64,000 nt of DNA from Piscinibacterium candidicorallinum (lineage in GTDB: Bacteria; Pseudomonadota; Gammaproteobacteria; Burkholderiales; Burkholderiaceae_C). Both the position numbers and the translations under genes were made by a program. The DNA lies in the NCBI RefSeq assembly GCF_047549485.1, contig NZ_CP180191.1:558001-622000 (forward strand), read 5' to 3'. Positions 26,421 to 33,342 of the stretch are shown piece after piece; positions within the stretch are counted from its first letter, which is position 1; the number at the start of each line of letters is the position of its first letter. The notes beneath the pieces are model-generated. The model worked only from the letters and a program-made list of their open reading frames with translations. It was not told the DNA's origin and searched no databases.

Positions 26421-27007
26421 TGCTGCGCCGTACCCTTCTTGCCGCCTCGCTGCATGCGCTGCTCGCCGCCTGCGCGCCGTCCAAGCCCAGCTTCAACAAC
26501 ACCGACATCACAGGCAGCACGGTGGGCGGCAACTTTTCCTTGATCGACCACACCGGCACGCCGCGGACGCTCGCCGACTACAAGGGCAAGGTGGTGGCCA
26601 TCTTCTTTGGCTTCACGCGCTGCCCGGACATCTGCCCCGCCAACATGCTGGAATGGGCCGAGATCATGAAGCAGCTGGGGCCGGATGCCGATCGCGTGCA
26701 GGTGCTCTTCGTCACCGTGGACCCGGAGCGTGACACCCAGCAGGTGCTGGCCGGCTACGTGCCCGCCTTCGACAAGCGCTTCGTCGGCCTCTACGCCAAA
26801 GACGCCGCCGCCACCAAGGCCGTGGCCGACACCTTCAAGGTCTTCTACGCCAAGGCTGGCGACACCAGCGGCATGAACTACACCATCGACCACACCGCCG
26901 CCAGCTATGTGCTGGACGCCACCGGCAAGCCGCGCCTGTACGTCAAGCACGGTCAGGCAAACGTCGAGAAGACCGTGGCGGACATTCGGACCCTGCTCAA
27001 GGGCTGA
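26420..27007 (+). CDS. SCO family copper chaperone lipoprotein
   Basis: SCO proteins metallate the CuA site of subunit II. The 195-residue product has a lipoprotein signal (LLAAC), then a thioredoxin fold with the copper-binding CPDIC (CxxxC), the VTVDPERDT block and the distal His in IDHTAASYVLD. All three copper ligands are therefore present. It is the last gene of the oxidase operon. In many Burkholderiales rpoH follows directly; here it lies about 23 kb further on. Confidence 0.96.
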   Translation: MLRRTLLAASLHALLAACAPSKPSFNNTDITGSTVGGNFSLIDHTGTPRTLADYKGKVVAIFFGFTRCPDICPANMLEWAEIMKQLGPDADRVQVLFVTVDPERDTQQVLAGYVPAFDKRFVGLYAKDAAATKAVADTFKVFYAKAGDTSGMNYTIDHTAASYVLDATGKPRLYVKHGQANVEKTVADIRTLLKG

Positions 27008-27059
27008 GGCCCGGGCTGCAGTTGGCGTCAGCGCCAACCCGGGTGATCTTGCTTGCCGT

Positions 27060-27668
27060 TCACCAGACTTGTCCTTTGAACAGCGTGTACACGCAGGCCG
27101 CGCTCCAGTGTTCGGGCGCGGGGTAGGGGCGGGTGGTCAGGCCGAGACGTGCGCGCGGGAAGGCCATGCCCTCCCAGGCGGCGAGCAGCATTTCCGCCAA
27201 GTGCTCGGGTGGGCCGCCATCCCGGATGAAGCCTGCAGACTGCCCGAAGGCCAGCATCTCGTGGATCTCCTGCAGACACCGGCCATAGGTGCACTCGAAG
27301 AACACGGCCCCGAGCCCGTTGTCACGCAGCGCCTGTGCGTGCAGCAAGCGATCCAGAGCGATGACCTCCGGCCGATTCAGCAATTCGAGCAGGTTGGTTC
27401 CGTAGGTCACGACTGTTTGCCAGTACTCCGCTTCTGTACGTGGCAGCAGGGGCAGACCGATGCGGATGGCGTCCGCCTCCCGTTCAATCACCGCACGCAT
27501 CAGGCCATGCCCGTCCCCGAAGTGGCGCTCAATCTCGCTGACCAGCAGCCCGGCCGCCTGGGCGACCTGGGGGACGAAGTCCGGGTCGAATCCGGCCTCG
27601 AAGAAGCGTGTGCGTGCGGCGCTGAGTGTCCGTTCGACCACAGATTGCGAGATATCGATCAGGGGCAT
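27060..27668 (-). CDS. TetR/AcrR family transcriptional regulator
   Basis: The start at 27668 gives about 202 residues. The N-terminal DNA-binding domain has the TetR pattern: VERTLSAARTRFFEAGFD, then VPQVAQAAGL for the recognition helix and IERHFGDGHGLMRAVIE. The rest is helical, with a YGTNLLELLNRPEVIAL segment as seen in ligand-binding halves. The target is unknown. It is convergent with the oxidase operon and divergent from the outer-membrane protein gene, with a 450-base spacer between them. Confidence 0.8.
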   Translation of the reverse strand: MPLIDISQSVVERTLSAARTRFFEAGFDPDFVPQVAQAAGLLVSEIERHFGDGHGLMRAVIEREADAIRIGLPLLPRTEAEYWQTVVTYGTNLLELLNRPEVIALDRLLHAQALRDNGLGAVFFECTYGRCLQEIHEMLAFGQSAGFIRDGGPPEHLAEMLLAAWEGMAFPRARLGLTTRPYPAPEHWSAACVYTLFKGQVW

Positions 27669-28118
27669 GGTGACGTGTGGAGTGCGGGACGCGGCGGCGC
27701 GAGCATGCCAGTGTGCGTGTGGCCGTTGACAGGCATTGTCATGAGACCGGTCGTGCGTTGCACTGGGCGCAATTCTTGGCGCAGGACTGGGGCGATTTGG
27801 CCGGCTTCGGTCCCCGCGGCGCGCCAGACCGCAATTTCGGGTTGGATCTGGCAACAAGCGCGTGAAAAGGCGTATCAGTGCTGCATTCGAAGTACCAGAT
27901 CCAGTATTCAAGCGCCTCTCCAGAGCAAATTGCCTGAAAATCCGCACCAGACAAGCGATCTGCCCTTTAATTGGTCACTTCAGTTGCTCGTCCGATCGAT
28001 CCATTCAGACGCCAAGACGTCTGATCCGAACGCTTCGGACGAGGTTTTGGGCGGGATTGCGCAAAGTGCCTCCACCGACGCCGCCAACCCGGCGGGTCAT
28101 TTACCCAGGAGCACTTCC
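27669..28118. other. 450-base spacer between TetR gene and beta-barrel gene
   Basis: No gene with family support is visible here. Two adjacent hairpins stand out: CAGACG/CGTCTG (28006-28023) and TCCGAA/TTCGGA (28025-28039). A third, weaker one (CCGCC/GGCGG) lies at about 28081-28095, just before the ribosome site. They would form a structured leader for the gene at 28119. Confidence 0.5.
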
Positions 28119-28721
28119 ATGCAATCCAAGCAACTCACCATCGCCCAACTCACCGCCGCCATCGCCTTCGCCTTTGCAGGTGTTGCAGGCAACGCAAGCG
28201 CCAAGGATGCCGATCCCTGGTACGCCGGGGTGGATCTCGGCGCCGGTCGCGTCAATATCGACTGCAGCGGTACGACCAGCTGCGACAAGACGGGCACCAC
28301 CAGCCGCCTGACGATCGGCAAGCGCCTGAACGAGACCTTCAGCCTGGAAGGCAGCTACGTGGACTTTCGGGGCGTGAAGGCCTCGGTGAACCAGCCGCCC
28401 TTCGGCACCATCAGCGGCAAGTTCAAGAGCACCGGCTTTGAAGTGGCTGGTCTGGCGCACACGCCGGAAATGAACGGCTTTTCGGGTTACGCCAAGCTCG
28501 GCGTCGCGTCGATGAAGACCACGGGTTCGGTCAGCATCCCCGGCGTGGGCGGCGAGAGCGTCTCGCAGCGCAAGACCACGCCCGTGGTCGGCGTGGGCGT
28601 GAACTACAAGCTCAGCCCGCAACTGGCGCTGACCGCCGGCTACGACTGGCGCCGCCTGTCGCTGGAAGGCGAGAAGGAAGCAGCGCACGGCCTGACCGCC
28701 GGTGCCCGCTTCAGCTTCTGA
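28119..28721 (+). CDS. Small outer-membrane beta-barrel protein
   Basis: The 200-residue product has a Sec signal peptide (cleavage near NASAK) and a repeating amphipathic strand pattern with Gly and aromatic residues, ending in ARFSF, the C-terminal Phe signature recognised by the BAM machinery. It begins mature sequence WYAGVDLGAGRVN, typical of OmpA-like eight-strand porin-family barrels. A single Cys pair (CSGTTSC) is present in the first loop. The ATG has an AGGAG site; much longer in-frame extension upstream lacks support. Confidence 0.85.
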   Translation: MQSKQLTIAQLTAAIAFAFAGVAGNASAKDADPWYAGVDLGAGRVNIDCSGTTSCDKTGTTSRLTIGKRLNETFSLEGSYVDFRGVKASVNQPPFGTISGKFKSTGFEVAGLAHTPEMNGFSGYAKLGVASMKTTGSVSIPGVGGESVSQRKTTPVVGVGVNYKLSPQLALTAGYDWRRLSLEGEKEAAHGLTAGARFSF

Positions 28722-28732
28722 ATCGGTGCAAC

Positions 28733-28775
28733 CCGGCAGCGGGGCAGGGCGCGGCCCTGGCCCCCGCTGCGCCGG
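28733..28775 (+). terminator. Long GC-rich hairpin after the beta-barrel gene
   Basis: CCGGCAGCGGGGCAGGGC (28733-28750) pairs, with two bulges, to the segment 28754-28775. The stem is very strong but has no T-tract, so it may be a message-stabilising structure instead of a terminator. Confidence 0.5.
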
Positions 28776-28842
28776 CTGTTCATTCCATCGAATCGTCACT
28801 TCATTCCCAGGCCTGTGTTCCATCCGCATCTAGGAGTCCATC

Positions 28843-29370
28843 ATGCATTCCCAACTCGTTCGTCCCGCGCTGGCTCTTGCTGCAGTCGCCAGCGTTCTGC
28901 TCACCACCGGCTGCATGAGCATGCCGGCCAACGACCAATACAGCCGCCATGAGCTCATGCAACGCCAGACCGAAGAGGCCGGTACCATCCTCGCCTTTCG
29001 CCATGTGCGCATTCAGGGTGAGGGCAGCGGGGTGGGCGCCTTGATCGGCGCGTCGGCCGGGGGCGGCGTGGGCAGCGGCATCGGCAAGGGCCGGGGCGCC
29101 AGCATCAATGCGGGCTTGTTCGGCATCGCCGGAGCCATTGTGGGCGGCGTAGTGGAAGACCGCCTGAGCCAGACGGATGCCACGGAACTGTCGGTCCGCC
29201 TCGACACGGGCAAGATCATGTCGGTTGTGGTGCCGGGCAAGCTGAACTTTGTCATTGGCGAGCCGGTTCGGGTCTTGAGCGGTCAGGGCTACACACGCGT
29301 GGTGCCCGCCATGCCGGCCCAGCCTGCAGCCGCCGTTGTGAGCAGCATCGTGCCCGCCACGGCACGTTGA
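28843..29370 (+). CDS. Glycine-zipper outer-membrane lipoprotein
   Basis: The 175-residue product has a lipoprotein signal (LLTTGC) and a central glycine-zipper stretch (about residues 65-105: GALIGASAGGGVGSGIGKG and GLFGIAGAIVGGVVED), as in SlyB/PcP-type lipoproteins. The C-terminal half, from ELSVRLDTGKIMSVV to GYTRVVP, matches the SlyB-like fold. Role in envelope integrity is suggested by the family only. The ATG has an AGGAG site. The next lipoprotein gene lies 47 bases downstream. Confidence 0.85.
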   Translation: MHSQLVRPALALAAVASVLLTTGCMSMPANDQYSRHELMQRQTEEAGTILAFRHVRIQGEGSGVGALIGASAGGGVGSGIGKGRGASINAGLFGIAGAIVGGVVEDRLSQTDATELSVRLDTGKIMSVVVPGKLNFVIGEPVRVLSGQGYTRVVPAMPAQPAAAVVSSIVPATAR

Positions 29371-29417
29371 ATCGAGAGACCGATCCGAGCGATCACAGAA
29401 CACAGAGGGAGCACGCG

Positions 29418-30161
29418 ATGAGAGGTTGGAACCGCACACGCAGACGCGGCGCTCAGGCGCTGGGCGCGGCCTTCGTGGCCACCCTGGGCTTGGGGGCCTG
29501 CAGCACGCCGCTGGTCGTACCCAACGGCAGCGGCATACAGGCCATCAAGGTGCCCGAGGAGAACTACGCGCTCTTTGAAGTCGAGATCACCGAACCCGGC
29601 ACCTATGCCCTGCAGGTGATCGATCTGGATCCTCAGGCCTCTCAGCGGCGGGTCGCGCGTGCGTCCAATCTGGCGCGCTTGGCTGGCGGGCTGGACGCCG
29701 GGCTCACCGGCGCCACGCGCAGCAGCATCGGCACTGACACCTTTGATGCCTTCGCCGGCGTGATCTGGTCGGTGTATGGCCGCAAGCCCGCGCAAGCGAG
29801 TGCCGCGACCGCCGCACCAGCAGCATCGTCGGCCGCCGCCACCCCGCCTGCCGCAGCTACGGCGACACGGGCAGGCACCGATCTCGGTCCGCGTCTCATG
29901 CAGTCGCCTGAACGCCCGCTGTCCGAAACCGGCAAACGCGCGCCGGAACGCGCGCGCCTGGAGCCCGGCCGCTACGTGATCCGCGTGGCCACCGGCTATG
30001 GCACCGTGCGCACCCAGGCCGATCGTGTCGAGGTTGGCCTCGTGCGCCTGGCCGACGGCAGCAGCGTCCCGGCGGGCGATCGCGTGACCGCGGTGCCGGT
30101 GCAGCGCGCTGGGGCGCCGGCAACGCGCATCCCCGCCCCCCCGCCTGCGCCGCAGCGCTGA
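29418..30161 (+). CDS. Lipoprotein of unknown function
   Basis: The ATG at 29418 with a GAGGGAG site gives a 247-residue protein with a lipoprotein signal (LGLGAC). The mature part has a short beta-rich region (NYALFEVEITEPGTYALQVIDL), an Ala/Pro/Thr-rich low-complexity linker (about residues 130-165), and a second beta region (LEPGRYVIRVATGYGTV). I do not recognise a family. It is encoded with the glycine-zipper lipoprotein, so an envelope role is plausible. Confidence 0.7.
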   Translation: MRGWNRTRRRGAQALGAAFVATLGLGACSTPLVVPNGSGIQAIKVPEENYALFEVEITEPGTYALQVIDLDPQASQRRVARASNLARLAGGLDAGLTGATRSSIGTDTFDAFAGVIWSVYGRKPAQASAATAAPAASSAAATPPAAATATRAGTDLGPRLMQSPERPLSETGKRAPERARLEPGRYVIRVATGYGTVRTQADRVEVGLVRLADGSSVPAGDRVTAVPVQRAGAPATRIPAPPPAPQR

Positions 30162-30200
30162 GCCGCGGCTTACGGTCCACTGCTTTCCGCCGCAGCCGCC

Positions 30201-31712
30201 ATGTTCAGCACCGGAGTTGCGCAGCATGTGCTCACCGCCGGCATTGCGCTGGCGCTGGCCTATGCGGTGCTCGTGCTGGCGCAGCGCCACAACCGCGCTG
30301 CGCACCGCTGGCTGGCGCTGTTTCTGCTGTGCATGGCCTGCATGGGCGTGAGCGAGTCGATCGGCATGGGTGCCCGGGCCGACGCCGCGCTGCTGCGGTG
30401 GCAGGGCTTCGTAGCGTGGAGCGTGGCGGCGCTGGCGCCGGCGCTGTTCATGTATGTGCGGCATCTGCTCTCTGCGCCGCCGCTGGCGCGCTGGCAGGTG
30501 GTGCTGCAGTTTTTGCCGGCCCTGGTTGTGGGTGCGCCACTCGTCCTCATTGGATTGATGCACCCAGATGCCGAGTTCTGGCGCACGCATGCGCAGATTG
30601 GCGCCGAAGCCGGCCAACGCACCAGCGGCTTCCTCAGCGCGCTGCTCGCCCTGCAGTGGGCCGCCTATGGCGTGGCCGCCTGGCTGCTGCTGCAGAACTA
30701 CCGTCTACGCCTGCTCGCGCAGTACTCCAATATCGACCAGCGCCGCATGGGCTGGTTGGGCACGCTCATCGCCTGTCTGCCGGCGCTGCTGCTGCTCTGG
30801 TTGCTTGCGCGCCTGGGCGGGCCGAGTGTGGCGCTGCTGATCGACACGCTCTATGTGCCCGTGGGCGTGGCGGTGCTGGCCACGCTGGCCCTGCGCCAGC
30901 CGGCTGTGCTGCTGGAGCCGATCGACCCGCATCCGCCCTCGCCACCGCTGCCGAGCCGACCGCCACCTGCGCCCGTGCGTCGGCTGGCTGGCGAGCCGCG
31001 TGTGCCCCCCGCTGCACCCCCCGCGCCCCCGGCCGCCGTGCTGGCCGAACAATCGAGTTCGCCAACGTTTGCACATCCGCCCGACCCCGCTTCGGCGCCC
31101 GCGCGCGCCAGCGCAAGCCAGGACTACACACGCCCCGCCGCCGGGGCGTTGGCCATTGCCCAGCCGGCTGCTGAAGCGGCTACGACCGCGCAGCGTGTGG
31201 CGCAGGCCGAGCCTGAAGACAAACAGGCAGGCGCAGCAGCCGAGTCAAGGTTGAACGAAGGGTTGGCGGAGAGCGCAGACGACGCGGCAAGCCAGACCGC
31301 AGGCCGCGAAGCCCGCGCGCTGGATGAATCTGCTGGCGCCCCCAGCTCAAGCGCTGAAGACGAAGCCCGCTGGGCCGCCCTGCAGGCGCGGTTGGACGAG
31401 CTGCTTGCCACCGAGCGGCCGTATCTGGACAACGACCTCTCGCTGGCCACGCTCGCGCAGATGCTGCAGACCAGCACCCACCACCTGAGCTACGTGCTCA
31501 ACCAGCGCCTGGGCCAGAGCTTCTACGACCTGATCAACGAGCGTCGCGTGCGCGAGGTGCAGCGCTGCCTGCGCGACCCGGCCTACGCCCGCCAGAGCAT
31601 CCTGGAGATCGCGCTGGACTCCGGCTTCTCCTCCAAGGCCACATTCAACGCCGCTTTCCGCAAGCATGCGGGCACCACGCCGAGCGCGTATCGGCAGCAG
31701 GCTGCGCCGTGA
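30201..31712 (+). CDS. Membrane-bound AraC-family regulator (7TM sensor-AraC HTH)
   Basis: The 503-residue protein has seven predicted membrane helices in its first 235 residues, a long Pro/Ala/Glu-rich linker (about 250-390), and an AraC-type double HTH at the C-terminus (DNDLSLATLAQMLQTSTHHLSYVLN, then ILEIALDSGFSSKATFNAAFRKHAGTTPSAYR). This design is known in membrane regulators of proteobacteria, where the N-terminal part is thought to sense an envelope or lipid signal. The target genes are not known. Confidence 0.85.
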   Translation: MFSTGVAQHVLTAGIALALAYAVLVLAQRHNRAAHRWLALFLLCMACMGVSESIGMGARADAALLRWQGFVAWSVAALAPALFMYVRHLLSAPPLARWQVVLQFLPALVVGAPLVLIGLMHPDAEFWRTHAQIGAEAGQRTSGFLSALLALQWAAYGVAAWLLLQNYRLRLLAQYSNIDQRRMGWLGTLIACLPALLLLWLLARLGGPSVALLIDTLYVPVGVAVLATLALRQPAVLLEPIDPHPPSPPLPSRPPPAPVRRLAGEPRVPPAAPPAPPAAVLAEQSSSPTFAHPPDPASAPARASASQDYTRPAAGALAIAQPAAEAATTAQRVAQAEPEDKQAGAAAESRLNEGLAESADDAASQTAGREARALDESAGAPSSSAEDEARWAALQARLDELLATERPYLDNDLSLATLAQMLQTSTHHLSYVLNQRLGQSFYDLINERRVREVQRCLRDPAYARQSILEIALDSGFSSKATFNAAFRKHAGTTPSAYRQQAAP

Positions 31713-31727
31713 CTGATGCCTCAGATG

Positions 31728-31777
31728 GCCGATATGCAAAGAATTTTCGGAGCTTGCATGCCACTTTCCGCATATCG
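31728..31777. repeat. Nine-base inverted repeat with 32-base spacing after the AraC gene
   Basis: CCGATATGC (31728-31736) is the exact reverse complement of GCATATCGG (31769-31777). The repeat begins 15 bases after the AraC-gene stop. It could form a stem-loop or be a split operator; the inner 32 bases are AT-richer than the surroundings. Confidence 0.5.
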
Positions 31778-31830
31778 GGTGGACGTCTCAGCTGAATTGA
31801 TCTCTTGTGAAATCATGGCCGAAATTGCAA

Positions 31831-32025
31831 CTAACCGCTGCTGACCAGATGTGATTGACGCCGCCAGCGCTTGCGTTTTTTCTCCGCGGGCTCCGACTGC
31901 TCCTGCGTGGGTTTGAGCGGCTGCGTGGGCGGGAATGGCGGCGGAAAGCCCACAAAGGCCAGAAACACCAGGATCGGCAGGATCAGATAGAACAGCGGGC
32001 GTTTCCAGTCCAGGAGCTTGCGCAT
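31831..32025 (-). CDS. Possible small single-pass membrane protein
   Basis: A 64-residue frame with a membrane helix (LFYLILPILVFLAFVGFPPP) flanked by basic residues, then a Pro/Glu-rich stretch and a strongly basic KKRKRWRRQ segment. No clear ribosome site precedes the ATG and I do not recognise a family. The hydrophobic-to-basic layout looks protein-like, but expression is unproven. The rest of the 31713-32153 spacer shows only the inverted repeat at its left end and the start of the sigma factor leader. Confidence 0.4.
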   Translation of the reverse strand: MRKLLDWKRPLFYLILPILVFLAFVGFPPPFPPTQPLKPTQEQSEPAEKKRKRWRRQSHLVSSG

Positions 32026-32153
32026 CGCGTGCAGCTTGGGGCTATCCCCGGGGCTTCAAGCCATGTCGGGCCCCCGGCACGCGGCTCCTGACTAACCCTT
32101 GTATGCGCACCAACCGGCGCATCCATGGACCGGACGCCTTCTACATTCCGTTG

Positions 32154-32744
32154 ATGCCTGATGCGATGACCCCCAGCCAGCTGGATGCCGCGCTCGTGGC
32201 GCGCTGCCGCCAGGGCGACCAGCGCGCATGGGCCGAGCTCGTGCAGCGTTACCAACGGCTGATCTACACCGTGCCACGGCGCGCCGGCTTGAGTGAGGCG
32301 CAGAGCGCGGATGTCTTCCAGACGGTATTCACGCGCCTGTATGAGCACATCGACCGGCTGGCCGACCCGGAACGGCTGCATGCCTGGTTAGTGACCACCG
32401 CCAAGCGCGAAAGCCTGCGCGCGCTGGAGCAGGGGCGCCGCATTGTGGCGCTGGCCGGTGCCGATCGGGACGACGACGCGCCCGAGCCCATCGAACAGGT
32501 GCCTGACCCCGACCCCCTGCCAGAGCAGGTGCTTGAGTCGTTGCAGCTTCATCACCAACTTCGGCGCGCATTGGATGCACTCGATGAGCGTACGCGCGAG
32601 TTCATCGTGCTGGCCTTCCTGCAGGACCCCGCGCTGTCCTATCAGGAGCTGGCGGCGAGGCTGGGGGTGGCCGAGGGCAGCATCGGGCCCACGCGCGCGC
32701 GCTGCATTGCAAAGCTGCGCGCCGCCATGGACCGGTTGTCGTGA
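32154..32744 (+). CDS. ECF-type RNA polymerase sigma-70 factor
   Basis: The 196-residue product has sigma region 2 (about residues 15-85: LVARCRQGDQRAWAELVQRYQRLIYTV and ADVFQTVFTRLYEHID) and region 4 (about 130-192: LDALDERTREFIVLAFLQDPALSYQELAARLGVAEGSIGPTRARCIAKLR), with no region 1 or 3, so it is an ECF-type factor. No anti-sigma gene with a standard zinc or membrane domain follows; instead a small soluble protein gene and a CHAT protease gene do. The start may also be the ATG at 32166; neither has a strong ribosome site. Confidence 0.85.
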   Translation: MPDAMTPSQLDAALVARCRQGDQRAWAELVQRYQRLIYTVPRRAGLSEAQSADVFQTVFTRLYEHIDRLADPERLHAWLVTTAKRESLRALEQGRRIVALAGADRDDDAPEPIEQVPDPDPLPEQVLESLQLHHQLRRALDALDERTREFIVLAFLQDPALSYQELAARLGVAEGSIGPTRARCIAKLRAAMDRLS

Positions 32745-32756
32745 GTCGGCCACCTC

Positions 32757-32800
32757 GCATGTATTTCCCGGCGGGGATGCCGCTCTGTGGCGCATCCGCC
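32757..32800 (+). promoter_or_regulatory. Leader motif A upstream of the small protein/CHAT operon
   Basis: GCATGTAT (32757-32764), 18 bases, then CTCTGT (32783-32788) within TGCCGCTCTGT, followed by a GCATC block. The same two words at the same spacing recur at 36131 upstream of the S8 peptidase gene. Likely a promoter or operator; assignment to the local sigma factor is inference. Confidence 0.55.
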
Positions 32801-32824
32801 GACTGATATGTATAGAGATCAAGC

Positions 32825-33337
32825 ATGAGCCTGGCCAAAAAACTCACGGACGACGAACTGCAGCGCGCCCTTCAAGAAAGCCGCAGTCTTGAGGATGCGC
32901 CGCCCGGAGTGATCGAGCGGGCGATCGGTGTGTTCCAGCGCACCCCGGTGTCCGGGCTGGCACGGGCTGCTGAGGTGCTGCGAGCCGTACTGAGCTTCGA
33001 CAGCGCCCTGGCAGGTCCTCTGGCCGCAGGGCTGCGTTCCGTCTCCACAGACCAGCGCCAGCTCTTGTTCACCGTTGAGTCGCACGATATTGACCTGCGG
33101 ATCATGCCCGCCCCGGCGGATGACGCCGGTCAAGCGCAGTGGCAGGTGGCCGGGCAGGTTCTGGGTCCGCAAGCGCAAGGCAGTGTCGAGCTGCAGCTCG
33201 GCAGCGAGGTGCTGGGCCATGCGGTCCTCAGTGAACTGGGCGAGTTCCGCTTCGGCCCGATTGCTTCGGGCGAGCTCGTGCTCCGCCTGAGTTTGACGGA
33301 TGCAGCCATCGAGCTACCTGCGATCGACGTCGCCTGA
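32825..33337 (+). CDS. Small soluble protein of unknown function in the sigma/CHAT cluster
   Basis: The 170-residue product has a helical acidic N-terminus (KKLTDDELQRALQES...GVIERAIGVFQ) and a beta-rich C-terminal half (about residues 85-170) with a GQVLGP-G-VELQL pattern and ELGEFRFGPIASGELVLRL, reminiscent of carboxypeptidase-regulatory-like beta domains. It has no signal peptide. Its place, directly after a sigma gene and five bases before the CHAT protease gene, makes it a candidate partner, substrate or anti-sigma-like regulator; this is inference only. Confidence 0.75.
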   Translation: MSLAKKLTDDELQRALQESRSLEDAPPGVIERAIGVFQRTPVSGLARAAEVLRAVLSFDSALAGPLAAGLRSVSTDQRQLLFTVESHDIDLRIMPAPADDAGQAQWQVAGQVLGPQAQGSVELQLGSEVLGHAVLSELGEFRFGPIASGELVLRLSLTDAAIELPAIDVA

Positions 33338-33342
33338 GACTG

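Noticed and set aside
26907..28118. Very long in-frame extension upstream of the beta-barrel gene
   Set aside because: It runs through the SCO gene end and the TetR gene on the other strand. The internal ATG at 28119 has a ribosome site and begins a clean signal peptide.
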